Shown here in pieces: positions 32,516 through 43,313 of a DNA stretch of 64,000 bases (its first letter is position 1; each line of letters starts with the position of its first letter). The stretch is from Symbiodinium natans. Taxonomy: Eukaryota > Sar > Dinophyceae > Suessiales > Symbiodiniaceae. Position numbers and translations under genes: made by a program. Below the pieces are notes generated by a model. It saw only the letters and a list, made by a program, of their open reading frames with translations. It did no database searches and was not told where the DNA came from. The stretch lies in NCBI GenBank assembly GCA_905221605.1, contig CAJNDS010001780.1, positions 588,589 to 652,588 on the forward strand, written 5' to 3'.

Positions 32516-35500
32516 ATGAGCGCTTCCCAGGAGGAGGCGCAGTCAGACAGCTACGACCTGGTGGAGCCGCGGAGCCTGATCTCCTTCCTCTCCGACGTGG
32601 GTGTTCGCCTGGTCCGGCTGGAGTACCTGGGACTCTCTTTACCTACAGTTTTATGGGCTATACCTACTAATTAAGGGTAGTTACTACTAAACTGCAGGTA
32701 AAGAGAATCCCAGGAAAAACCCTAAAATATCCTCAAACCCGCAAATCCCCAAGCCCTAAAACCCTGAACCCTAAACCCAAAATGAAACCAAAACCCAAAA
32801 CCCAAAACTGTAGGTATATCTAGAGTCCCAGGTACCTCATCGAGCTCCGCGAGTCCGGGAGGGTCCTCCCTCGGCGCCAGGAGGCCGAGAAAGAGCGGAC
32901 GGCCTCGGGGCAGCCGGCCCTGGTGGGCGTCGACGAGCTCCTAGGATGGGCTCTCTCAGAAGGGATATTCTTGTATTATCCTATAATCATTGGGCTGACG
33001 TTGCCTATTGTTAAGTAGTTATATCGGGTTTTAAGAGGATAATAATTCTGGGAACATGCTCCTAGGATAGTCCATTAGAAGATATTGGGTTTGAAGAGGC
33101 TCATACTTTATAGGAATATTTTTCGAATTCTTGTAGGAATATATTTTCAGAATATGTTTTTAAGGGCCATCCTAGGCTCAAGGAGGTCATGATCGACGGC
33201 GTGACGGCCCACATGTCCACGATGGTCAGGAGCCCAGCACCGACGCGGGTCACCGTCCGCATCGTCTCCGTGAGCCACGTATGGGAGACTAGGTACAAGG
33301 AGGGGCTCCCCTAGCTATAAGTAGAGGTATAAGGACCCTAGATTGGGTTATAAGGATCCTATTTTATATTGTCCCTTCTTGGGTTTAAGAGAATCATATT
33401 GAGGAATATGTTTCAGAGAGTGTCTAGGGGCCATCCTAGGAGAGCATGCAGCACCCGGACCCCTGGAGGCGCGAGGGCTTTTCGGGTTTGGTGAGGAAGG
33501 TTATACTTAAGCTTGTTATGGCTCCCTTCAAGACCTGCATAGCGTCCTGCAGCAATCCCCGCATCTTTTTTTGTCTGTCGGTTGCATTTTACTGATAGGA
33601 CCCCGCCGACCCCAAAACTCCTACAATGAGTAGAGACAGGTCTCAGCTTGACAACATCGTGGACGCATACCGCCCCAAACAGCTCGACTCCCTGGTGTGG
33701 ATCTTCCTGGACTACGTATCCCTCCACCAGTACCGCCGAGATCCGGATCAGGAGAGCCTCTTCCGGCGGACGCTCCGGGACATGCACATTTTGTATGCGC
33801 ACGAGGCCATCGAGGTCCATCGCATCGAGGAGCTGACCCCGCAGAGAGTGCGAGATGGATGCATGCCAAGCCCTTTTCTGGGAGTTCTAAACCCTTGTTG
33901 GGGCCTTCTTGGGCGGAGGCTTCCTTGGGCCTTTCGCTCGCGGATCCCGGTGTACTGGGAAGCAGAGCAGACGGTCATGGACGTCCCCATCTGGGAGCTG
34001 AAGCTGAACTTCACCCCTTACGCTGCAAGGGGGTGGTGCCAGGCCGAGAGGCAGTGGGCAGCCCTCCGGGCCTCGTTGAAGGGCGCCTCCGTGCCGCTCC
34101 CTCCCGAGATGTTCCGGTCGCAGATGCGGCAGCTCAAGTTCACCCACCAGGACGACTCGGAGACCGTCTTCGAGCTGCAGAAGAAGGTCTTCCACCAGAA
34201 GGCTTCCTCCACAGCCAACCTCCTGGTCCAAGATTTGGACGGCGAGGGCCTGGCGGTGTTGCTTGCGGCGCTGCCCTTCTACCACAAATTGCAGGAGCTG
34301 GCCGTGAACGCTGTCCCGGAGCACGCCTGGAAACTGGCGCTGGCCGTGGTGGAGTCTGGCGCCCGGGAGCTTCGAGTCGAGTGCGAGTGCCTGCAAGATG
34401 AGGACGCAGTCGCTTTGGCGGCCGACTTGTCTAAGGAGGGCTGCGCTCATCTGGAGCGGCTGCACCTGAAGTGCGCCACCATCGGAGAGCTCGGCAGCCA
34501 CGCTCTGCAGCAGATGTCGGTACATCTGGGAGCCTCGCTCGACCTCGCACTCACCGTACCTGGGCAGGAAGCCGAACCAGGCCAGCCGCGCACGGCGCTG
34601 CGCATCCTGGTCTCCAAACGCAAGCAACCTCAGCGACCTGATCCGCCAATGCAGGTACCCGCTCAATCCGGCCACGCGGACTCGCCTTCTTTCGGAGGTG
34701 CCGGCAAGCGGCCCTTGAGCATCCACGGGCTCGGAGGCTTCAGCTTTCAACTTGCTGTCGACCATATGGCCATGGGCTGGGAAGTGGTGAGAGAGATAGC
34801 AGCCAAAGTCGGCCGCCCCGCGGAGTCCCTCGTGCTGGCCTCCGGCGGCAGCCTGCTCGATCTGCATCGGCCGTTGCTGCAGCAGGTGGAGAACGACGAA
34901 GTCTCGTACGTGGTGCGGGGCTTCGGCGCGGGTCGAGCCGCAGTGAGTTTGCGGAACACGTTTGCGAAGAAAGCCTTGAATACTGCAGATGCTTGCGCTC
35001 TCAATGAAGTCGTGTCCTTGACCTTCGGCAACAACTTCAACCAGAGCTTGGAGGGGATCCAGCTGCCCAGCACCCTGCAGACGTTGAGGTTTGGCTACAA
35101 GTTCAACCAGAATTTGGAGGGGATCCAGCTGCCCAGCAGCCTGCAGACGTTGACTTTTGGCTACAGCTTCAGCCGGAGCTTGGAGGGGATCCAGCTGCCC
35201 AGCACCCTGCAGACGTTGACGTTTGGCTACGGCTTCAACCAGAGCTTGAAGGGGATCCAGCTGCCCAGCACCCTGCAAACGTTGGCGTTTGGCAACTACT
35301 TCAACCAGAGCTTGGAGGGGATCCAGCTGCCCAGCACCCTACAGACGTTGAAGTTCGGAAACAGTTTCAACAGGAGCTTGGAGGGGATCCAGCTGCCCAG
35401 AACCCTGCAGACGTTGACCTTTGGAGATGCGTTCGACCAGAGCATCGAGGGGATCCAGCTGCCCAGCACCCTGCAGACGGTGACGTTTGGCTACAGCTTC

Positions 35501-38241
35501 AACCAGAGCTTGGAGGGGATCCAGCTGCCCAGATCCCTGCAGACATTGACGTTTGGCTACTACTTCAACCAGAGCTTGGAGGGGATCCAGCTGCCCAGCA
35601 CCCTGCTGACCTTGACTTTTGGTGATGGCTTCAACCAGCGCTTGGAGGGGACCCAGCTGCCCAGCACCCTTCAAACGTTGACGTTTGGCAGCAAATTTGA
35701 CCAGAGCTTGGAGGGGATCCAGCTGCCCAGCACCCTTCAAACGTTGACGTTTGGCAGCAAAATTGACCAGAGCTTGGAGGGGATCCAGCTGCCCAGCACC
35801 CTGCAGACGTTGGCGTTTGGCAACTACTTCAACCAGAGCTTGGAGGGGATCCAGCTGCCCAGCACCCTGCAGACGTTGACCTTTGGAGGTGGGTTCAACC
35901 AGACCCTAGAAGTCAAACACCGGTTTTAGAAACAGGCTCTAAGACAAAGGCGGTTCCCGAAACAGGCGAGGGTGATTCACGCACTCCTTTTTCCTGAGGT
36001 TTGGAGAGGTCTTTGCACATGTTGCCGAGGAGAAGTGTCATTTAGTCTGCCAAAGCTTCTGATCCATCAGTGGCCACTGCAGCGCCTTCGTTTTCTTGCG
36101 GTCTTGTTGTGCTTCAGATACCAAATCAGATCGAGACCATACAAGTTTCGATATCAAATTCGTGGCATTTTTCAGACATGCAATCCCAGGCTCTTGCTCA
36201 TCTTCAATTTCAGTGCCCGGAGCCTTCCCGAGAAAAGTGACGACAAATAAGCACAAAAGACAGGGTACCTGTGAGGCCTCTGCATATTCACCAACTCACA
36301 ATAGGACAACACAATGGTTTCAGCGAAATCTAGCCAAGCCTGCTTCGAATTCTGAGTCATCTTTGCAGCCCTGGCAAGAGCAGCTTGGGCATCTTTGCCC
36401 AAAGAGGCAGGCATAATACGTCAGCCAGCCCACAAAACGAGTCAAGCTTGTAGCGCCACTGCAAAAACGTCTGCGGCCAAGCAGCAGAACATAAAGTCTT
36501 GTTGCATGACTAAGCGCGTGCACGCAAGACTGACGTGTGATTCACGTCTGTTTTGGTGTGATTTTACTGATAGAGGATGTCGTGAAAACAGTCAAATCCC
36601 GAAACGGGCGTTCACGCGAAAAAACCTGCTTTCACGCGAAAAAACCTGTTTTCACGCAGTTTTCACGCGTGATTCACGCCCTTTCACGGCTGTTTTCCCT
36701 TATAAGGCCGAAACACCTCTGCAAAAAACTAGACCACAATTAGGCCCCACATGAGCGTGAATCACGAACACGGTGGTGTGATCACTAGTGCTCCTTGGAA
36801 CAGGCGATCGCCACAATCATCGTATGTCATTGCAGCAAGTTCGAAAGCAACGTGAGCACGCCAAAAATGCTGGCACACAGACACACGCGATAGCTTGGGC
36901 TGTCCACCCTACGTGAGGCCAAGACGTTCCCTCAAAGCACGCTTCATGATGCAAGTACCTGCCAGTGATCCTTGTTTGATGGATGTAGATCTTCAGATTG
37001 AGCACAGAATCTATTTGGGCCAGAGAGCAGCTTCCCAACTAGCAGTGTTTTTTTAGTTCGCAATTTTGCAGCTGGAGGGCATCATGTGGGACTGCAATTG
37101 TCATCCAAACCCATGGCAAGCATCAGGCAACAGGTGGCCGCGAACATCCAAAGTTTTTTGTGCGATGAGTATCATGTCTGTTGGGACCAGGGTCGGCACG
37201 ACATAGATAGACACATCGTCAAATGTGAATGAATGCATGTTTTTTTCATTGTGGACCACAGAGCTGAAGTCTCAGCTCTTCTTTCCTTTGCGGTCATCAT
37301 CTACACATCTTTGGGCGCTAGAGGTGCGCATCATCGCCCCCAAATAGGCGTTAGGGGCACCAAAACCAACTAGCGGCAAAGGCGGTTTCCTAAACGGGCT
37401 TGGATTCCCAGGGCAGAGCTTGGAGGGGATTCAGCTGCCCAGCACCCTGCAGACGTTGACGTTTGGCTTCGACTTCAACCAGAGCTTGGAGGGGATCCAG
37501 CTGCCCAGCAGCCTGCAGAAGTTGACATTTGGCGACATGTTCAACCAGAGCTTGGAGGGAATCCAGCTGCCCAGCACCCTGCAGACGTTGAGGTTTGGCA
37601 TCTGCTTCAACCAGAGCTTGGAGGGGATCCAGCTGCCCAGCACCCTACAGACGTTGAAGTTCGGAAGCAACTTTGACCAGAGCTTGGAGGGGATCCAGCT
37701 GCCCAGCACCCTTCAAACGTTGACGTTTGGCAGCAACTTTGACCAGAGCTTGGAGGGGATCCAGCTGCCCAGCACCCTCCAAACGTTGACGTTTGGCGAC
37801 AATTTCAACCAGAGCTTGGAGGGGATCCAGCTGCCCAGCACCCTTCAAACGTTGACGTTTGGCAGCAACTTTGACCAGAGCTTGGAGGGGATCCAGCTGC
37901 CCAGCACCCTTCAAACGTTGACGTTTGGCAGCAACTTTGACCAGAGCTTGGAGGGGATCCAGCTGCCCAGCACCCTTCAAACGTTGACGTTTGGCAGCAA
38001 ATTTGACCAGAGCTTGGAGGGGATCCAGCTGCCCAGCACCCTGCAGACGTTGGCGTTTGGCAACTACTTCAACCAGAGCTTGGAGGGGATCCAGCTGCCC
38101 AGCACCCTACAGACGTTGAAGTTCGAAAACAGTTTCAAGCAGAGCTTGGAGGGGATCCAGCTCCCCAACAGCCTGCAGAGTGTCGATTTAGGGTCAGGGT
38201 TGTTTCGTGTAGATACCGCGACGACCGCAGACGAGGCATAG
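32516..38241 (+). CDS. FNIP-repeat protein, copy A (TIR-like / UBL / FNIP)
   Basis: Inferred exons: 32516-32622, 32832-32936, 33176-33284, 33440-33468, 33640 to about 35903 or 35911, then 37417/37418-38241. Joined length divides by three (about 1145-1148 residues). Domains: VSVSHVWESMQHPDP, then IFLDYVSLHQY and RGWCQAERQW, a TIR-like pattern; an LRR-like helix/strand segment (LERLHLKCATIGELGSHAL); a ubiquitin-like domain (LSIHGLGGFSFQLAVDH to YVVRGF); and 25 FNIP repeats. Function is inferred only as protein interaction or sensing. Relative to copy B it has two extra introns, a 21-codon in-frame insertion near 33865-33930, a 1.5-kb insertion in the repeat array, and an earlier stop. It may be a pseudogene if the large insertion is not spliced. 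Confidence 0.85.
32623..32831 (+). mobile_element. Copy A-specific intron made by an inverted-repeat element (TSD GTAC)
   Basis: Copy B reads CTGGAGTACCTCATCGAG without interruption. Copy A reads CTGGA-GTAC, then 205 bp, then GTAC-CTCATCGAG. The insert starts CTGGGACTCT and ends AGAGTCCCAG (inverted). Read as an intron it starts GT (from the target duplication) and ends AG (from the element); splicing restores the copy B codons exactly. It contains a complete family 1 element (32627-32713), then telomere-like CCCTAAA-type filler, then a second family 1 end (32806-32831). Confidence 0.85.
32937..33175 (+). mobile_element. Shared intron, element with TSD GCTC, enlarged in copy A
   Basis: GCTC precedes CTAGGATGGG and follows the inverted end CCATCCTAG. 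The intron therefore starts GC and ends AG, and splicing gives GAGCTCAAGG (residues ELK). The same intron in copy B is 43538-43672 (135 bp). In copy A a second GCTCCTAGGATAG start occurs at about 33059, so the element appears twice in tandem. Confidence 0.85.
33285..33439 (+). mobile_element. Copy A-specific intron made by an element (TSD GAGA)
   Basis: Copy B reads GTGTGGGAGAGCATGCAG. Copy A has GAGA-CTAGGTACAAGG ... GGCCATCCTAG-GAGA at the same point. Read as an intron it starts GA and ends AG and restores WESMQ. The left part matches family 6; the right part matches the element of the previous intron. Confidence 0.85.
33469..33639 (+). other. Older shared GC-AG intron of copy A
   Basis: GGAG|GCGCGAGGG ... 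GACAG|GTCTCAG. The copy B equivalent is 43811-43952. Splicing gives HPDPWRSQL (A) or HPDPWRFQL (B). No intact target duplication remains, so it predates the gene duplication by more than the GCTC intron. Confidence 0.75.
35904..37413. mobile_element. 1510-bp inverted-repeat element inside the FNIP array (TSD CAGA)
   Basis: It interrupts a 66-bp unit exactly, at TTCAAC-CAGA|CCCTAGAA ... TTCCCAGGG|CAGA-GCTTGG. Removing the element plus one CAGA restores the repeat and its frame. The first 30 bp and the inverted last 30 bp align at about 21-22 positions (CCCTRGRA..., GTTTTAGAAAC / GTTTAGGAAAC). No transposase is visible, so it is non-autonomous. A GT at 35912 and the AG before 37417 are in phase and would give FNQTLE-SLEG, so it might act as an intron; otherwise it truncates the protein at 35929. 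Confidence 0.85.
36610..36690. repeat. Short tandem TTTCACGCGAAAAAACCTG repeat within the 1.5-kb element
   Basis: Two tandem 19-bp copies followed by decayed TTTCACGC units. GTGATTCACG and its inverse GTGAATCACG recur at about 35973, 36537, 36667 and 36762. Confidence 0.75.
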
Positions 38242-40970
38242 AACAAAGGGTATGCTTTCATGACACGACGAGCCTTAGCCTTAAACACCCCAAGCCCTTA
38301 AATACCTTTCTTCCTCCCTTCTCTTCAAAAAAAGCATTCGACCTAGGACTCCCACAAAGCCTCAAGCCCTTTAAGCATTCAAGAATGTGACGCTATTCAG
38401 GAACCGGGGCAGGCCCTTGGGAAATTTACATTTCCCTTTATATCGGGTTTAAGAGGCCTTTGAGAGGCCTTTATTAAGGTAATTTTTTTGGGAGACTTAG
38501 ATTTCCCTTCATGGGGTTTAAGAGGCCTATATTTGGGTATGCTTTTTCGGATGGTGCAACCGTTATCAGTCTAGGTTAGAGGGTTTGGGCGTAGGGTTAG
38601 CCCTAAAGTAGAGACTATTTTTTGGAAGGGTTCTTTGGACGCCGTCAATCAATCCCGGACCTTCTAACCTTTCGCATTAAATCCCTAAACCCTAAACCCT
38701 AAACCCTGAACCCTATAAGCCCTAAACTTTGAACCCTAAGCAGTTTCAGCGGGCACTTCAGATATCTTCGGGCGACGGATGGCAAGGCAAGTTTCAGATT
38801 CAACCCACGCCGAAGGTTTAGAAACAACAGGGAAACAATTATCATAAAAAAGTACACCACCGTAGGGCTTCTACTGGTTAAACCCTAAACTTAAGACGCC
38901 CGCAGTACATTTTATTGCAACTCTTCGCGAAATGGTGGCTCAAATCGGCCCAGTCCTTTGCGGGTCACGCGCGGCAGGTTGCTGTTAAGGCCATTGTTCA
39001 GGGCTTGGGGTTCAGGGCTGTTAGGTTCAGGGATTAGGTCGAACTGGAAACCTTCGACCAAAACCCAAAACCTCAACGGTCTAAACCCTTGAAAGCAGAA
39101 ATCCTAAACACTTGATCCCGCAACGCCTTAAAGCACAAATCCTTAGACCCTAAGCCTTAAACTTAAAGCACAAACACTTAAAACCCTACTCCCTAAACAT
39201 CCTTAAAGCCGAAACCCTCAAGCCCTGCGCGCTAAACACCCTAAACCCTTAGCTGCCAGGCCCTAGTGTGGAGTCCTAAGCATTCCAGTGGGGGTTCGCT
39301 ACCCGGATTTTTACATTTAGGCGGCGTAGGGCTGTGTCCGGACGCGAAGGCGCAGCATGTCACCGAACCCTGAACCCAAAACATCCTAAACCTTACTATA
39401 ATCCTTCAACCCTAAATCCCTAAATCCTTTTGGAAAGGTTTGGGCTTGGAGTAGGGTTCAGGGCTTATTATAGGGTTTAGGATAGAGCTTAGCAGCTTTA
39501 TTGTCAAGGGAATCCCGGGCATAGAGGTCAGTGTGAACGCCACCAGGCACGGCGATGACGCTACTCAGAGGAGTTTTGACGGCGCCCATCTCAGTCCTGG
39601 TGCTGGGAGCATCCTGTAGCACGAAGGCTAGGGGAACCCAAAGCCCTAAACACCTTAAAAGCCTTATTGAAAAGAAAAGAACATACACCCTAGAAGAAGC
39701 CCATATCATAAACCTGAAACAGCCCATACACCCGATGTACACTAGAAAGCCCTAGAAGCCCTAGAAACCCTATAGGCCCTAAGCAGGGGAAACCATTCGG
39801 GGACTCCATACATGGGGCCGTCTCATCCCCAAGTCCTTTCCTCAGACCTTCCTAGGGTTTAGGGTTTCAGGGTTCAGGGTTTAGGGTTTAGGGTTTAGGG
39901 TTTAGGGTTTAGGGTTTAGGATTGGAGGCCGAGACCTTACATCGAACCCTTTGGGGCTGCAAGATCAGGCTATAGAGGGATTCAGAGTAAAAGGGTTTAA
40001 GGTGCCGAGTTTGGCATCTGCAGTCTGTTTTAGGAGGTTAATTTTAACGCTACGCGACCCGCCTCGGCCCGGCCCAGCGCATCCGCGTCAGCATGGTGTT
40101 TTCGCTGCGCCCAAGTCGCTACCCCAAGCAATAAGGGTTGGGTAGGGTTTAGGGTTAGGTAGGGTTTAGGGTTTAGGGTTTAGGGTTTAGGGTTTAGGGT
40201 TTTAGGGTTTAGGGTTGGGGTTCCGGGTTTATGGTTTGGGGTTTAGGGTTGAGGGTAAGTTAAGGGTTGATAAGGGTTGAGGGCTTAAGGCTGAAGGTTC
40301 ACGGTTGGGTTTAGGGTTTTTGGGTTTAGGGTTCAGGTTCAAGGGTTCGAGCCAAACCCCTCAAGCAGCAGGGGCAGGGGGGGGGGGGGGGGCAGGAGGG
40401 GGGGGAAGGGATTTGGCCTGTTCTCACAACCTATGCACCTTCGGCCCGAGGCCTCGACGGATTGGGGTTCAGGAATGGGACCAACTCATGGCTAATTTGG
40501 CACCCTTTTCTCCCCCCCCCCCCGCCCCCCAACCCTAAACCCTACGGCCGCCTCCCAAACATGAGGCTCAACAACCCACGCATAATCAGGCCTTGTTTGG
40601 TTGTTTTTGGGGGGATCCCTTGCCATATGTGGAAGAGGAGGGGGTGCGGGGGGGGGGGGGGTCGGGGGTCATGTAGAATGAGCCAAGGGATACTACGATA
40701 ACTTCTGAGCACTGGCTGCTCTTCACCCTAAACCCTTAGCCCTAAACCTTAGGGAGCTACCACTGTAAGTCCCGGGATCCACCCTCGAGCCTTTTTTTAA
40801 GAAGGTCTATAATTACCACCCGATAGTCCCTTAAGAAGGCCCTTCAGAGGATTGAACCCTCAACCCCCCAAAGGTTTTGGAAGTCTTGGGTTTAGGGGTT
40901 CGGGTTTAGGGTTTAGGGTTTAAGGTTTAGGGTCGAGGGTTTCCCGAAACACTAAACCCGAATAGTCCCT

Positions 40971-41058
40971 CCCTTCGACAACGAGGCCGAGGCCGGCGTG
41001 GCTCTGCTGTTCCTTGCGGAAAGCTGGTCTTCAGGCACATGGGATGGGAGGGGGGGGG
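40971..41058 (+). other. Conserved exon-like island (unit A)
   Basis: Open + frame NEAEAGVALLFLAESWSSGT, repeated at 49977-50052 in unit B as NEAGAGVALLFLAESWSSGT with mostly silent differences. It is followed by a G run in both copies. No family recognised. It may be an exon of a further gene duplicated with the unit. Confidence 0.4.
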
Positions 41059-41823
41059 GGGCAAACAGGCCCACGCACAGGCCTTTGGAAAAAGTGGGCT
41101 CGCGTTTAAGGGGGGAGGGGGGGGGGGGGGTAGATCAACTTGAGCCTCCCCAATCCCAAGTCCCTGTGGAACAATTGGGACAAGGGCTTAGGATTTGGGG
41201 TTTCAGCTGCCGGCAACCAGAGAAATCCCCGAACCCTCTCATACAAGCCCCCTTTCTTTTGTACTACAGGGTCCTGTCACAAAGAGAAGTCCCGCGAACC
41301 CCTTAGCACCCCAAAATCCTAAAGCCCTAAATCCCCAAAACATCCGAAACCCTAAGCCTTAAACCCTAAACTTGGCCCTAACCCTAAGCCCTAAACCCTA
41401 AACCCCAAGACCGACAAAAAACCCAAAGCTTCAAGCTGGGAGCCACGAGCCTCGCATACAGAGTTACCCGGCTTGTTGAATTCTCACGGCACGGTACTGT
41501 TGTTTTAGGGTTCAGCGTTTAGGGTTTGGGTGTTTTCTTGATTTGTCGGGCCCAGGTTTCGATGAATTGTGTTTAGCGTTTTGGGGGGGGGGGGGGGAGG
41601 GGGTGGCGTGTGGCGTGTGGAGCTTGTTACTGGTTCCTGGGACAATTTGGGAATGGTGCTAACCAGCAGGATGTTACGCATTTCAGCGCCAGGAAGATGG
41701 ACCTCATGGGGGAGGATGGACGACAGTTTTGTTGAGCCCGTTGCCTGAGAGGGCGTGGCCTGTACAGCTCTTTCGTCGTTTGTTTTTTTCTTGGAAACTG
41801 CAGGGTCCTTGTAAGCCCTTTTC

Positions 41824-41894
41824 CTGGGAACCTACTGACCTACTAATTATTTAGTAGGTTTCACACATAAAACTGTAGGTAAAGTGGGTCCCAG
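41824..41894. mobile_element. Family 1 miniature element
   Basis: CTGGGAACCTACTGACC on the left; ACTGTAGGTAAAGTGGGTCCCAG-type inverted end on the right. It is absent from the matching site in unit A near 31310-31350, so it entered after duplication. Another copy is at 56346-56422. Confidence 0.7.
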
Positions 41895-43313
41895 AAATTC
41901 TCAAAACCAGAAATTCCGACAACCATGCCTGAATTGCACATCTTTGATGGGAGATAACTACGTAAGATGTTGTGAACAGTTTCCTTAAATCCTCATGAAC
42001 CCTCAACCCTATGAACCGGAACGGGCGCAGCTTCTTCGACTTGAGCCCGGCAATCCCGGGAATGCCCCTACTATCCTACAACACCACGGGGCCTAAAACT
42101 TCAAAACGTCCAGAGGAAACTCGTATTCCCTTGTTTTAGGGGCCAGGTTCCCTTGTATGCCCCTTCCCTAATCCCTAAACCCTAAACCCTAAACCCCTTG
42201 TATGCCCCTTCAGAGAACAAGGGTGCCTTGTCTCATGCGTGACTCATGCGTACGCTTTTGCTTTCCTCTGGGCCCCTGAAGGCTCCAACGTAGTTCCTTT
42301 TTGGGTTAGTTATAGGGGTTCTCGTACAGTACCCCAGTACATAGGAGCCGTTGGTAGGAAATGCTGGGTTTTCGGGTCCCAGGGTTTTAGGGCTTATATG
42401 GTGTGCACGTCGACTGCTGGCGAACCGAAGGGTGAGGACTTGAGCCTTCGGGTTTCTAGACTTTAAGGGTTATGAAAGTTGAGGGTTCAAGGGGGTTAGA
42501 GGCTTGTCAGGGTTTAGGCTTCTCGTGAAGCATACATCCTGCTCTCAGGTTTTACTAGACATTATTGGACAAGTTTGGGACCAGATGCGTCCAAACCTAC
42601 TATAAGCCCTGGCCTTGAGTCCTTGTGCCACTAAACCCCAAACCATAAAATGCCATTGGCACCTCAAACAGTTTTCCAAGAAGAGGCTGAATTCGACGTG
42701 AATTCGTCAAGCCATGTGCCTGGCGCTCTGGCATGTAGATTTCGGAACCACCCCTTTGAACCTCAAACCCTGAACCCTGTTTCCCTTTTTCCGCTTCCTG
42801 ACACCTCCTTTAAAGGCTTAAGTTTAGGGTAGAGGCTTTAGGTTTTAGGATTTTGCAGCTTGCTTAATTCGTTTCTGCCGTTGAAGTGCAAGCATGCGCC
42901 CCAGGAAAACAAATGCATGAGGGGTGCTCTAAAGGTCTTTTCATCAAGGGATGGTCCATGGGAGTCCCTTAAAAGGGACAGGTATCTGGAACAACTCAAT
43001 AATATATTTGTTGTTCAATTCATCCTATAGGGCTGTTTAGGGTTTAGGGTTTAGGGTTTATAGGGTTTAGGGTTTAGGGTTTAGGGTTTAGGGTTACCTT
43101 CAGCAGCCAGCATCCCAGAAGTGTTGCGGCAATGTGAAGCCTGCGCTGTCTTTGTGCAGTTGCACTCTCAAACCTCGAGCTGTGCCCGGAAGCCTTGTGC
43201 ATGTCCATGAGATACAGCTGACAAAGCTTTGAATTCTGCGTTCAGCGCTGAGCTTCTTAACATCCCATCATGTAAAACCTGAACCCAAACCTCCAGGAAG
43301 GCTTGACCTGGCC

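Larger units (their letters stand above)
35017..38190 (+). repeat. FNIP repeat array, copy A (25 units of 66 bp, interrupted)
   Basis: Each unit follows F-N-Q-S-L-E-G-I-Q-L-P-S-T-L-Q-T-L-x-F-G-x-x, the 22-residue FNIP/LRR pattern known from Dictyostelium and dinoflagellate proteins. Thirteen units and the start of the fourteenth lie left of 35904; the rest lie right of 37413. Near-identical units (SNFDQ type) at 37660-37990 suggest recent unit amplification. Confidence 0.93.
30448..41255. repeat. Tandem segmental duplication, unit A
   Basis: Homology with unit B starts at CAGGGTCCTG (30448 / 41262) and continues through both flanks of the FNIP gene to GGTTTCAGCTGC (41205 / 50200). Shared islands include AATTCGACGTGAATTCGTCA (about 31825 / 42690) and CACGGCGATGACGCTACTCA (about 39547 / 49104). 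Unit A is longer partly because of a 1510-bp element. Confidence 0.85.
38242..43313. other. FNIP-A to FNIP-B intergenic region
   Basis: 3' flank of copy A (38242-41255), then 5' flank of copy B (41262-43313). Holds TTTAGGG arrays (39840-39921, 40141-40205), long G runs (about 40378-40392, 40648-40660, 41049-41060, 41115-41130), a family 1 miniature element (41824-41894), and the exon-like island 40971-41058. The region 43095-43313 is likely copy B 5' UTR. Confidence 0.6.

Noticed and set aside
30200-33000. Dinoflagellate spliced-leader relic upstream of the FNIP genes
   Set aside because: I looked for TTTTGGCTCAAG-like sequence before the start codons and found none, so there is no sign of retro-integration.
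33887-35278. 463-residue minus-strand frame (and similar at 43909-44775, 45391-46857)
   Set aside because: Antisense shadow of the FNIP genes; it exists because 66-nt repeats keep other frames open.
36395-36754. 119-residue frame inside the 1.5-kb element
   Set aside because: Contains the short tandem TTTCACGCG repeat, has no transposase-like motif and no codon structure I trust.
35339-38000. Regular 66-bp repeats resembling a CRISPR array
   Set aside because: Units are contiguous coding FNIP repeats with no spacers, in an eukaryotic gene.
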